Shown here: piece after piece, positions 18,113 to 27,718 of the stretch
Layout of the letters: every line of letters starts with the position of its first letter
Numbering within the stretch: position 1 is the first letter of the stretch
Assembly: GCA_913042105.1 (NCBI GenBank)
Contig: CAJWIK010000003.1
Location: 1-34,316, forward strand
DNA from: an uncultured Gammaproteobacteria bacterium
GTDB lineage: Bacteria; Pseudomonadota; Gammaproteobacteria; Magnimaribacterales; Magnimaribacteraceae
Length of the DNA stretch: 34,316 nt
Direction: 5' to 3'
Made by a program: the position numbers and the translations under genes
Notes under the pieces: model-generated
Told to the model about the DNA's origin: nothing
The model's database searches: none
The model's input: the letters and a program-made list of their open reading frames with translations, nothing else

Positions 18113-18880
18113 TTAAGCAGTGAATCCTCCATCAATCATATGAACGGAACCAGTTATGAATTTACTCTCGTCACCGGATAGAAATAATAGTAAATTTGCT
18201 ATTTCTATTGGTTCTGCATATCTCTTTAATGGAATTGTTTGTTCAATCTGAGTTTTAGGATTATCTTCTTCATTTAATTCATTCATGCCATCTTCCAAAA
18301 CTCTCATCATATTGGTTTCTACAGGAGAAGGGTTTACAGAATTAACTCGAATATTCATATCTGCACATTCTTTTGCAGCAGACTTGATCAAGCCTACTAC
18401 GGCATGTTTGCTCATAACATAGGGCGATAAAAGTGAAGCACCCGTAACACCAGCAACGCTTGAAGTTACAACGAAGCTTCCTCCTCCTCTTTCACTCATA
18501 TGCGGAATGGCTGCTTTAAGACCTAAAAATGGACCTTTGGCATTAACCGCCATTACCTTATCAAAAGTTTCTTCATCATATTCAGTTATTGGTTGTACAT
18601 CTCCAGCCACTCCTGCATTTGCAATGAATACATCTAAACCTCCATGTCGCTCAATAGCCAATTCCACAGCCCTTTTATTATCTGCAAGGATGCTTACGTC
18701 TCCTTGAAAGTAACTTAATTTATTAGAATTAATTTTATTTGATACTTCTATCAAGGCGTCTTCATTAAGGTCCACCATGACAACATTTGCACCTTCGTTG
18801 ATAAACAACTCAACAGCGGCCCTGCCAATACCACCAGTGGCTCCAGTAATAATTACAACTTTATCTTCTAATCTTTTCAT
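18113..18880 (-). CDS. SDR family oxidoreductase
   Basis: ITGATGGIGRA, NAGVAG, YVMSKHA motifs, C-terminal ITGSVHMIDGG. Start set to ATG 18880. Confidence 0.93.
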   Translation of the reverse strand: MKRLEDKVVIITGATGGIGRAAVELFINEGANVVMVDLNEDALIEVSNKINSNKLSYFQGDVSILADNKRAVELAIERHGGLDVFIANAGVAGDVQPITEYDEETFDKVMAVNAKGPFLGLKAAIPHMSERGGGSFVVTSSVAGVTGASLLSPYVMSKHAVVGLIKSAAKECADMNIRVNSVNPSPVETNMMRVLEDGMNELNEEDNPKTQIEQTIPLKRYAEPIEIANLLLFLSGDESKFITGSVHMIDGGFTA

Positions 18881-18908
18881 ATGTCTCTCAATGGGAGTCT
18901 TTCTCTTA

Positions 18909-19667
18909 TCACACAAGCAGATAAAGACCTCTGATTATAAATAGGGCTCCTACAGACAGGATTATGATTTGTGTCCATCGGAAAAAAATTTCATCATCTA
19001 TTATATCTAAAACTCTCTTTCCTAGAGTAGTTCCTATTACAGAAAGTACAACTGCTGTTGCTAACAATAAAGGATCAGGCCAGTTTTCGAAATTGAAAGA
19101 GATAATCAAACCTCCAAAGAAGACTATTTTAGAAATATGGCCAATCGTTTGTGCAACTGCTTTAGTTGCTACTACTTGATGGCGAGTCATTTCTACTCTT
19201 TGAAAGAAAACATCAAGCAATGGACCACCTACTCCAGCAATAAGATTGGTAAAAACGACTACAAAGCCAGCTAAGACTGCTATGGGAGGTTTGGTAATAT
19301 CTAAAGAGATTTCTTTTGGTACTAACCAGGCAATGAAAGGTAAAACGCCAAGTGCAAAAATGACAGTTATCTGATTTGGTTGAAATGCTATAAAGAATAA
19401 AATAATTAAAGAAAGAATACTTCCAAGTAAAAGGCTAGAGATAATCTTCCAATTTATATCATTTCTATTTAACCAAGCCCTATATCCATTTGAAGTTGTC
19501 TGTATGAGACCATGGAGAACCATGGCCGGTGCAACTGGCAGTAAACTTACCAATATCCCCATGAGAATTAATCCACCCAGCATTCCAAAAATAGAAGAGA
19601 GGAAAGCCGTTGCAAAGGTTGCTAGAACAATAATAAGAAAGAAAAGTTCTAACTCTACTTCGAGCAT
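18909..19667 (-). CDS. TSUP family transporter (TauE/SafE-like)
   Basis: Polytopic membrane protein with FGMLGGLILMGIL and NLIAGVGGPLLDVFF repeats typical of TauE/SafE. Confidence 0.85.
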   Translation of the reverse strand: MLEVELELFFLIIVLATFATAFLSSIFGMLGGLILMGILVSLLPVAPAMVLHGLIQTTSNGYRAWLNRNDINWKIISSLLLGSILSLIILFFIAFQPNQITVIFALGVLPFIAWLVPKEISLDITKPPIAVLAGFVVVFTNLIAGVGGPLLDVFFQRVEMTRHQVVATKAVAQTIGHISKIVFFGGLIISFNFENWPDPLLLATAVVLSVIGTTLGKRVLDIIDDEIFFRWTQIIILSVGALFIIRGLYLLV

Positions 19668-19682
19668 AACTTAAGAAATTTG

Positions 19683-20903
19683 CTATAGGCTATCGAATGC
19701 TTGGCTTGCAGCATTCTCTATAAAATCTATATCTTCGAGACTATGTGCTAAGGATATAAAATGATTATGATAACCAAGCATGTAGACTCCTCGCTTAACG
19801 CACTCATCTATCCATTGAAAGTGAGTTTCAAAACTTACACCTTCGAGTCGATAATAAGGCATAGAAGGGATGCCTGACGCTATTAAATTGAAACCTTTTT
19901 TTTGTGCAACTTGTACCAAGCGATTATTAAGATCTTCTCCATATTGTTTTAGCTTAGAAGGTGCATCCACCTTTTCTAGTTCATTGAGTGTAGCAATAGC
20001 AGCGGCCATTGGCGGAGCGCTAAAGAATTGAGTACCAGTGAAGTAAACTCTCTCTGCAGCTTCTTTTAACTCATTGGTTCCAACCAAAGCAGCCAAAGGA
20101 TGACCATTTGCAATAGCCTTACCAAAACAAATCATATCTGGAGAGAAGCCAAAAGTGACATTTGAGCCTTTCAAATTTATTCTAAATCCAGCTCGCACAT
20201 CATCGACAATAGTTAAGACACCATATTTTTTACATAAACTTGTAACTTTTTTCCAGTAACCATCCTCTGGTAAAGAATTATCTCGGGAAACAGGATGATC
20301 GTAAGGTGAAGATATAAAACACGCTATTTTGTCGCCTTGATCCTGAAGTAAATTTTCCAATTGATCTATATCATTCCATTTTACTTTGAGGATGTGCTGA
20401 TTGTCAGAAGGAATGATTCCTGGTCGACTCTCATCTTGCATCCAAGGAGCTACTCCATGATAGCCGTCATCTATTTTTATTATTTTTTCTTTTTTGGTAA
20501 ATTCTCTGGCTATCATTACTGCCAAGCTAGTTGCGTCACCTCCATTTTTTCCAAAAAGAGCCCAGTCAGCAATATCAATCATATCGACCAATTTTGAAGC
20601 GAGATCAACCATGACTGGAGAGGCAATACTAACAGTATTCCCTTTGTCAGAAGATAACTGAAATGCTTCTTCAACTTCAGGATTATTGTATCCAAGTATC
20701 GAAGGGCCATAACCACACATTAGATCTACATAACGATTGTCATCTAGATCCCAAAAATAAGCTCCTTCAGATTTCGAGAAAAATTTTGGGCCTGAATCTC
20801 TGACGGCGTATTTATAGTGCCCAAAGATTCCTCCTGGTATTACCTCCCTAGCTTTAGAAAGGTATTCATCTGAATTCTTAACTTCGTAGGTAGTATTTTT
20901 CAT
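19683..20903 (-). CDS. Class III aminotransferase (glutamate-1-semialdehyde aminomutase-like fold)
   Basis: YVDLMCGYGPSILGYNNPEV, IVDDVRAGFR, PLP Lys in DMICFGKAIANGHPLAALVG. Confidence 0.9.
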   Translation of the reverse strand: MKNTTYEVKNSDEYLSKAREVIPGGIFGHYKYAVRDSGPKFFSKSEGAYFWDLDDNRYVDLMCGYGPSILGYNNPEVEEAFQLSSDKGNTVSIASPVMVDLASKLVDMIDIADWALFGKNGGDATSLAVMIAREFTKKEKIIKIDDGYHGVAPWMQDESRPGIIPSDNQHILKVKWNDIDQLENLLQDQGDKIACFISSPYDHPVSRDNSLPEDGYWKKVTSLCKKYGVLTIVDDVRAGFRINLKGSNVTFGFSPDMICFGKAIANGHPLAALVGTNELKEAAERVYFTGTQFFSAPPMAAAIATLNELEKVDAPSKLKQYGEDLNNRLVQVAQKKGFNLIASGIPSMPYYRLEGVSFETHFQWIDECVKRGVYMLGYHNHFISLAHSLEDIDFIENAASQAFDSL

Positions 20904-20909
20904 TCGGGT

Positions 20910-21704
20910 TTAATTGAAGAAACAAACTGCTCTTACTTCTATACTCTTTCTTGGTGATGCTCCTTCAGGAGTTTCTGGGTAATCAAACGCACTATGTAAG
21001 GTTGGAATAAAAGGTTGTTCATCAGAATCATATGTTTTAAACATAAGTACTTCATCTTTATTCATTTCTGGATAAAAGTACCATTTATGTGAATCATTAT
21101 GAGATGACTGACAAATTTCAACCGTTAATGCTTCCTCCTGACCGGGAAGATAATTAAATAAATCTGTAGGTATTAATTCTTTTTCAGACACTGTTCTTTT
21201 ATCACATACTGCAAAAGGAGTATCAACTCCGTCTTTATCAAACCTTCTCCAAAGGTTATAAACAATAACTCTTTTTGGTTTGAGGCCAGTCTCTTTTAAA
21301 AAAGGGTCCAGAGTGGAACCGAAGTTAGTAGTGAAATCATTATGGACAAGTCTATGCCCACCTTTTCTTTCTCCAGAATCGGCTTGGGCTTCATTTCTAG
21401 ATATGTGAGAAATAATGTGAACTGTATCTGCCTCTACTTTTTCTTTGACGTAAGTACTCATTTCATCGTAATAAATACGGGCCACTTCTTCGTCATCAAA
21501 AAAATCTTTTACTTGGGATTCATGCTTAATGAGTTCAAAACCGCCCATTGTGATATCAAAATTTGATTCGCGAGCATCATGGACAACCTTTTTATAGGAT
21601 TTATGATCCGGCATACTTTCATCAGGTTCACTAAGTCCAAATGCCGGTTTCGCCTCATTTTCTTTTAGAGGTTTTCTATAATTAAAATCTGCTTCTATAT
21701 TCAT
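20910..21704 (-). CDS. CmcJ/NvfI (AsaB-like) family oxidoreductase
   Basis: HNDFT, NLWRRF, VCDKRTVSEKELIPTDL, SSHNDSHKWYFYPEMNKDEVLMFKTYDS, LHSAFDYP and PRKSIEVRAV, family-like pattern. Confidence 0.8.
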   Translation of the reverse strand: MNIEADFNYRKPLKENEAKPAFGLSEPDESMPDHKSYKKVVHDARESNFDITMGGFELIKHESQVKDFFDDEEVARIYYDEMSTYVKEKVEADTVHIISHISRNEAQADSGERKGGHRLVHNDFTTNFGSTLDPFLKETGLKPKRVIVYNLWRRFDKDGVDTPFAVCDKRTVSEKELIPTDLFNYLPGQEEALTVEICQSSHNDSHKWYFYPEMNKDEVLMFKTYDSDEQPFIPTLHSAFDYPETPEGASPRKSIEVRAVCFFN

Positions 21705-21801
21705 GCTTGTAATATAAGTTATTTAAGCGAATATATTACAACATTTTTGGTTAGAAGATTATTAATATAAGAATCATAGAAATAGCTCTATATTCTATTT
21801 A

Positions 21802-23109
21802 CTAAGCACTGTCCCTGTATTCCTTGTATTGCATTGCAGCATTTTTTTCACTCTTCTGATATTGCATAAAGGCCCTAAAAACCCCTAAATCTAGATCTGG
21901 ATCTAAACCTTCCCCCATTCTAATTAGATTGAGACACCAAAAAGCTTGTTGGCCCCATCCGTTAATACCTTTAATGACTGAAAAAGGTGAATTTAGCCCT
22001 AACCAACCAGGGCCGACTTGCATTGTTTTCTCTAAAGTTGGAGTTTCTAATAAATCTTTATCAAGTAGTTTATTTGCAATATCAGAATCAATACAAAAAG
22101 GTCTCGCTATTCCAATGACATCGCATGCATTCTCATTTATAGCATCATTCATACCTTTAGAAGTCCTGAATCCTCCAGTAACCATTAAGGGACCATTGAA
22201 AACATTTCTAATGTCTTTTGCGTAATCTAAGAAATAAGCTTCTCTAGCGATTGTGCTCTCACGTCTTTTTTCAGCCCTTTCAGGGTTAAGACCCATATCT
22301 ATACCAACCAAATGAGGTTGTTCATAAGTACCTCCAGAAATTTCAAGAAGATCTAATCCTTCTTCATTTAACCAAGTAGCAACTTGGATGGCATCTTCAT
22401 GTGAGAATCCACCTTTTTGAAAATCTGCAGAATTTAATTTTAGTGATACTGGAAAATTTACACCTACGGCTTCTCTTACAGCTCTAACTGTTTCCAGTAA
22501 AAATTTTGCTCTCTTTTCTAAAGTTCCACCCCATTCATCCTCTCGTAAATTTATATCAGGTGAAAGAAATTCTGATATTAGATATCCATGAGCTCCATGA
22601 ATTTGAACACCAGTAAATCCAGTGTCTTTAGCTACCCTGGCGCAATGTGCAAATTTCTGAACAATATCTAAAATCTCTTCATGAGCTAAAGCACGAGGTT
22701 TGCCAAATTGAGCTCCAGGCATTTGGAGTTGAACTTCGGAAGGGGCTACAGGAGTCTCTGCAACCGCAGCAGGAGTTTGTCTTCCAGCGTGAGATATTTG
22801 CATCCATAAATGCGTATTATTCTTAGTACCGGCTTCAGCATAGGCGATTAGCCTAGATAATTGTTCATTCGTTTGAGGTCCTTCAATTACTACATTACCC
22901 GGCCTTTCGAGATAACGATGATCAACTTGAACATTGCCAGTTAGTAAGATTCCTGCGCCACCCGCAGACCATCGATCATATAAATTAACATGTTTAGTAG
23001 TGGCTCTATTTTGCTCATCAGCCAATCCTTCGGTCATCGCACCCTTACAAATACGATTTTTTATTTGCGCTCCACAAGGAAGATCAAGTTTGTCTGTTAT
23101 CTCTGACAT
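21802..23109 (-). CDS. NADH:flavin oxidoreductase, Old Yellow Enzyme family
   Basis: LWMQISHAGRQTP, GVQIHGAHGYLISEFLSPDINLREDEWGG, MVTGGFRT, DVIGIARPF. Start set to ATG 23109. Confidence 0.93.
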   Translation of the reverse strand: MSEITDKLDLPCGAQIKNRICKGAMTEGLADEQNRATTKHVNLYDRWSAGGAGILLTGNVQVDHRYLERPGNVVIEGPQTNEQLSRLIAYAEAGTKNNTHLWMQISHAGRQTPAAVAETPVAPSEVQLQMPGAQFGKPRALAHEEILDIVQKFAHCARVAKDTGFTGVQIHGAHGYLISEFLSPDINLREDEWGGTLEKRAKFLLETVRAVREAVGVNFPVSLKLNSADFQKGGFSHEDAIQVATWLNEEGLDLLEISGGTYEQPHLVGIDMGLNPERAEKRRESTIAREAYFLDYAKDIRNVFNGPLMVTGGFRTSKGMNDAINENACDVIGIARPFCIDSDIANKLLDKDLLETPTLEKTMQVGPGWLGLNSPFSVIKGINGWGQQAFWCLNLIRMGEGLDPDLDLGVFRAFMQYQKSEKNAAMQYKEYRDSA

Positions 23110-23113
23110 GATT

Positions 23114-23998
23114 TTAGTATTTTTCTCCATCTTCTCTAGAAGAAAAGAATTTAGCCATCTCCTCTTCTGAGTTTCGTCTTATCTCTTTTCTTGAAAGTAT
23201 ATTTTCAAAGTGTGATTTCAAGGAATCATCCCAAGCAGGATGAGACAAAATATAAAAAATATTTTCTTTTATGGCATCAAAAACAATCTCTGCAATTTCT
23301 TCAGGTTTCTTACCTTGGCGGAGCATTGCTGACATAATTTCTGCTCCCATTTCTGGTTTAACCTCTTGAGCCTCTCCTAAATGGCTTGGTCGGTTTCTTT
23401 CAGATTTATCAATATTGGTATCGACAAAACCGGGGCATAAAACTGATGCATTAATTTTTGCTCCTCTAGCAATTAAATCTCTACTTAAACCCTCTGTCAG
23501 AGCCATCACCGCATGTTTACTCACCCCGTAAGTACCGGCGCCTGGAAGTAATCCTGCCATAGAGACTGTGGTCACTACATGCCCTTCTTCGCCATGCTCT
23601 AACATATGAGGAAGAAAAGTTTGTATGCCTTTAAGAACCCCATGATAATTCACTCCCATAACCCAATCCCAATCACGATTCTCAATTTCCCAAATTGCCT
23701 TACTTCCTGAATTAGCACCGATTCCAGCGTTGTTGCATAAGACATGAATATTTCCATACTCTTCGGTCGCCTTTGCAAATAATTCTTTAATTGAATCTTC
23801 TACCAATACATCTGTCTTGATTCCTACAACTCTATGTTGATATTGCCTAAGACTCTCTACTGTTTTTTCTAATGCCTCTTCTTCAATATCAGCCAGAACT
23901 ACTTGCATCTTTTCTTGAGCAAACTTTTCAGCTAAGGCCTTTCCAATTCCACTTGCTGCACCTGTTATGACAGCTGTTTTTCCTTCAAACTCTTTCAT
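23114..23998 (-). CDS. SDR family oxidoreductase
   Basis: VITGAASGIGKA, CNNAGIG, YGVSKHAVMAL. Confidence 0.93.
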   Translation of the reverse strand: MKEFEGKTAVITGAASGIGKALAEKFAQEKMQVVLADIEEEALEKTVESLRQYQHRVVGIKTDVLVEDSIKELFAKATEEYGNIHVLCNNAGIGANSGSKAIWEIENRDWDWVMGVNYHGVLKGIQTFLPHMLEHGEEGHVVTTVSMAGLLPGAGTYGVSKHAVMALTEGLSRDLIARGAKINASVLCPGFVDTNIDKSERNRPSHLGEAQEVKPEMGAEIMSAMLRQGKKPEEIAEIVFDAIKENIFYILSHPAWDDSLKSHFENILSRKEIRRNSEEEMAKFFSSREDGEKY

Positions 23999-24010
23999 TT
24001 TTATATTCCT

Positions 24011-24760
24011 TTAATTTATATTTGCTAGTTTTTTCTGAATAACTATTAAAGCTTTCTTATTGGCACTTATTATAGTTTCCATTGGCGGAGCTTCTTCACT
24101 TATATCACCCAACTCATAAAGAGCAGCATGTATATCGTCATGACAATCTATTTTTTTCATGTCACCAAGCCATCTGCGTATATTTGGATAGTCATCAAAA
24201 TTAAATACATTAGTAAACATGCTTTGTAATTGCCCTATTTCGACATAAGCCGATATATCAGCAATTGTGTAATCGTCTCCAGCCAAAAAAAGTGAATTAG
24301 ACAACCAACCATCTTCTATAGCTTGAAATGCTTTTTTTATAATTGCATTTGAACTTGCTAAAAAATCTTCTGAGAAATTGAGGTCTTTTCTAACTTTCGG
24401 AGCAACTAATCCAATAGAAGCCTCTCTAACATTTCTATGATGGAGGTGAAGATAAGAGTCTATCTTCGCTCTGGCCTCAGCATTACTTGGGTATAAATCA
24501 TTCCAATTATATTTGTTACAGAGGTAACACATGATGGCATGTGATTCCGAGATAACTAATCCCGTTTCTGTGTCCTCAAAACTTGGAATAGTGCCAGTAG
24601 GAAATTTCTTAAGATAATCAGGATGACGACTTCCTCCTTCAGAAGAAGAGCCAGGGTTTATTAGCTTCAATTCAAAAGGGACTTTCTTAATTAGCATCAA
24701 CCACAGAACAGCTCGAACAGGCTGTGAAAAAGGTACTCCATAAATTATTATATTTTTCAT
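24011..24760 (-). CDS. Glutathione S-transferase family protein (theta-like)
   Basis: GVPFSQPVRAVLWLMLIKKVPFE, FPTGTIPSFEDTETGLVISESHAIMCYL, GDDYTIADISAYVEIGQL. Confidence 0.92.
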   Translation of the reverse strand: MKNIIIYGVPFSQPVRAVLWLMLIKKVPFELKLINPGSSSEGGSRHPDYLKKFPTGTIPSFEDTETGLVISESHAIMCYLCNKYNWNDLYPSNAEARAKIDSYLHLHHRNVREASIGLVAPKVRKDLNFSEDFLASSNAIIKKAFQAIEDGWLSNSLFLAGDDYTIADISAYVEIGQLQSMFTNVFNFDDYPNIRRWLGDMKKIDCHDDIHAALYELGDISEEAPPMETIISANKKALIVIQKKLANIN

Positions 24761-24779
24761 TTAGATCCTCTCAGTATCT

Positions 24780-26459
24780 CTAAAGATGAGAAGCTGTGAT
24801 TTTAATATCTGACGCTTCCCAAGCTCTATTCCATTGTGTGTAAATTTCCTTTGATTCTGTTTTTCTACCTTGCAGTTCAAGAGATTTGTATAAACCGTAA
24901 AGAGACCATCCATTATTCTGATTCCATTGAAGATCTCTTCTATAAGTTTTTTCGGCTTCTTGAAATTCACCTAATTTCAGTAATGCTGCACCTAAATAAT
25001 GACGCATGGGTTGTGCCCAATCTGGAGGTTCTGTGTAATTATTCTGATCTTCAAGATTGACACCCTTTTGAAAAGAATGAACCGCTTTGAGGTGCTCTCC
25101 TTTGGCTGAAAAAAATTCTCCTTGAAGACCGTAAGCAGCAACTTTTAATACTGATGAAGCTGGAGTTGCTCCCACTCTGTATTGGTCGGCATTAGGGGAA
25201 TTGGCCAAATTATTGAGTTTATCGAGTTCTATTTTAGCTAAATCAAAATTTCCTTTAGCTATATGAGCACTTCCAATGACATAGGACCAAATACCATCTA
25301 GATATGGGGTTCCTTGATGTTCAGGTTCTAAAGAGAGAATTTCATCCCACTTTCCAAATATCTTCAATACTAACCAAGGTGCAGATACTCTTTTCTGACC
25401 CCCCATCACCATTACAGCCTCCCCTTTAATTCTATTAGCCATATTCCAAGCTGCCTTGTTTGCAATTTCAAAATTGCCTTGCACAGTGGCTGCATACCTA
25501 ATGAAATCAAGTGCATGACCAGCATGTATTTTATGAGATAAAGGATAAGTTCCTATATTAGGGAGAGGCATATCACCCCATAATTTGGATAATTCAAGAT
25601 CCACTTTTTGAGATCTTATATTATTATCAATAGCTTTTTGGTATTGACCTAACCGAACATAAATATGTGCTGGCATGTGGACAACATGTCCAACTATAGG
25701 CACGGTTGCTTCCAACGCATTGGCTGAAACTAAAGCTCTTTCAGGCTCCATAGAAGCCTCTATTAAGTGAATATGAAGGTGGTAAACTCCTGGATGCGAT
25801 TGACCACTTTTTATTATGTGCTCTAAAGCCTCAGCTACCTCTATTGTTTCTCCTTTGGGAGTCCCATCACTATCCCAATAATCCCATCGCCTTATAGACA
25901 TATAACTTCCAGCATAAAGGGCTGCTATATCCGGATCATCAGGAAATTCATTATTTAATATTCTCATTTCAGCTAAATAAGCTTGGTCTCTTTTCTTTGG
26001 ATCAGGTATGGATTCTTTGTCATAAAAAACATACAAAGCATTAATAATTCTTTTTTCTAAAGGATCTGCATTTTGTATCTTCTCTAAAGCTTTATTGATT
26101 GCATTGAGTCCTTCACCTTTAGGATCATCTGGCATTCTTGCATATCTAGAATTAGGATTTGGACCCATGGCATGAGCCATTCCCCAATAGGGCATAGGAT
26201 GATCAGGATCTAACCTAGAAGACTCTTGGTAAGAAGCGATCGATTCTGGAAAGTAGAAACCCCAGGCAAAACGAAGTCCTTGGTCAAAGAAGTTTTGAGA
26301 TAATGGATTATTGGTTGATATTTCTCTACTGTAAGTCCCACTACCGTCAATTAAAATGGCCTTTGGTTCTTCTTTTGATCCTTTTAAATCACCGTCAGAG
26401 CAACCAAATAAAATAAAAACAATAAATAGAGCTCTTAAACCGTTAGAAAGAAAAAACAT
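24780..26459 (-). CDS. Tetratricopeptide repeat lipoprotein with conserved-looking His motifs
   Basis: Lipobox-like LFGC; TPR-like helices (SIASYQESSRLDPDHPMPYWGMAHA, KAIDNNIRSQ, KAVHSFQKGVNLED, EAEKTYRRDLQWNQNNGWSLYGLYKSLELQG). Confidence 0.82.
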   Translation of the reverse strand: MFFLSNGLRALFIVFILFGCSDGDLKGSKEEPKAILIDGSGTYSREISTNNPLSQNFFDQGLRFAWGFYFPESIASYQESSRLDPDHPMPYWGMAHAMGPNPNSRYARMPDDPKGEGLNAINKALEKIQNADPLEKRIINALYVFYDKESIPDPKKRDQAYLAEMRILNNEFPDDPDIAALYAGSYMSIRRWDYWDSDGTPKGETIEVAEALEHIIKSGQSHPGVYHLHIHLIEASMEPERALVSANALEATVPIVGHVVHMPAHIYVRLGQYQKAIDNNIRSQKVDLELSKLWGDMPLPNIGTYPLSHKIHAGHALDFIRYAATVQGNFEIANKAAWNMANRIKGEAVMVMGGQKRVSAPWLVLKIFGKWDEILSLEPEHQGTPYLDGIWSYVIGSAHIAKGNFDLAKIELDKLNNLANSPNADQYRVGATPASSVLKVAAYGLQGEFFSAKGEHLKAVHSFQKGVNLEDQNNYTEPPDWAQPMRHYLGAALLKLGEFQEAEKTYRRDLQWNQNNGWSLYGLYKSLELQGRKTESKEIYTQWNRAWEASDIKITASHL

Positions 26460-26466
26460 TTTTTCT

Positions 26467-27678
26467 TTAAACTCTAGAATCAGGAAATAACCTTAAGAAG
26501 TTTTCCGAATAAAATAAATTCTTAACAGTCTCATCCCTATCAGTTAAAAATCTTTCAAATTTTCCAATTGGATCAGTTGTACCTTCTACATGTGGATAAT
26601 CACTAGAAAAAAGGTACAGCTCTGGATCAGATAAATCCATAAGCATTCCTACATCCTCATGATGAAAAGGAGTGAAAGCCATCTGCTCAATTAATTGCTC
26701 AGAAGGTTTTCTCTTAATATCGCTTAAATTCTTGTCAACTCTACTCCAAGTCCTAACTACATAATCTAATCTTTTGAGCATCTCGGGTACCCAGCCTGCC
26801 CCCAATTCAACACTAGCTCCTTTGAGTTTAGGATGCCTTTCAAACACCCCGTCCAGGACCATCATAGAAACGAACACTTCTGGACCTTGATGCATTACGA
26901 CCATATCTTTGGCACGCACATTCTCACCTCCCCCCATCCAGTCTTTACTTGGCGGTTTACCATTATCAGACCAACTTTTATCAAGCTGTAAGGGCGATCC
27001 TCCTACATGCATCAGAAATGGAATACCTTCCTCAGAAAGTTTTTCCCAAAAAGGATCAAGAGCAAGATGACCAGGCGACCTATCACCACAAGCATAATGA
27101 GGAATCCATATAGCCTCTAAGCCTGCTTTGATTGCAAAATCCAACTCTATCATTGCAAGTTCTGGTTCATGAAGAGGGATTACTCCAACGCCCATCAATC
27201 TATTATCTGTTGAACAGAAATCAGACATAGCTCTGTTGTGTGCTCTGGTAGCCCCGTACCTTAACTCAGGGGTAATTTGTATACCCTGCTTATCAACGTA
27301 TTTTGCTTTACCTCTCAAGTCCCTGAAAGGAGTAACAACACTATGAGTGGCAAAAACTAATTGCTTCTTAAAACCGAGCATATCCATAGCAATACTGCGA
27401 TCATCTCTATTGAAAGCACCTAACGCTTGAATTTCTTTAGATTCAACAATCAATCTATCGCCGAGAGCAATTTGAGCATCTTTATGTTCTTTACTGTGTT
27501 GGCCTCCATTTTGGACAATTGCATCAACCTCTTCGTCAGTGACCAAACTCGCCTTGTAATTAACAGGCGGTATTAAGTTTTTAAATTCTTTATCAGCATA
27601 ATCAATGATAAAGTTTGGTAATTCCATAACGTGGCTGTCAGCGTCATAGAAACTTCTATTATTCGGTGCGTAAGTCAT
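26467..27678 (-). CDS. Amidohydrolase family protein (amidohydrolase 2, ACMSD-like TIM barrel)
   Basis: FYDADSHVMELP, GVGVIPLHEPELAMIELDFAIKAGLEAIWIP, LFSSDYPHVEGTTDPIGKFE. Confidence 0.9.
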   Translation of the reverse strand: MTYAPNNRSFYDADSHVMELPNFIIDYADKEFKNLIPPVNYKASLVTDEEVDAIVQNGGQHSKEHKDAQIALGDRLIVESKEIQALGAFNRDDRSIAMDMLGFKKQLVFATHSVVTPFRDLRGKAKYVDKQGIQITPELRYGATRAHNRAMSDFCSTDNRLMGVGVIPLHEPELAMIELDFAIKAGLEAIWIPHYACGDRSPGHLALDPFWEKLSEEGIPFLMHVGGSPLQLDKSWSDNGKPPSKDWMGGGENVRAKDMVVMHQGPEVFVSMMVLDGVFERHPKLKGASVELGAGWVPEMLKRLDYVVRTWSRVDKNLSDIKRKPSEQLIEQMAFTPFHHEDVGMLMDLSDPELYLFSSDYPHVEGTTDPIGKFERFLTDRDETVKNLFYSENFLRLFPDSRV

Positions 27679-27718
27679 ATTTCCCCCCTTGCTATATTAG
27701 CATTCAAAGAAGAAGAAA

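Noticed and set aside
19683-20903. hemL (glutamate-1-semialdehyde aminomutase)
   Set aside because: Fold is shared, but the neighbourhood is not heme-related and sequence outside the PLP core does not look like canonical HemL; kept as generic class III aminotransferase.
24761-24970. 69-aa minus-strand ORF overlapping the TPR gene 3' end
   Set aside because: Out of frame with the TPR CDS, no recognisable motif, explained by the overlapping gene.
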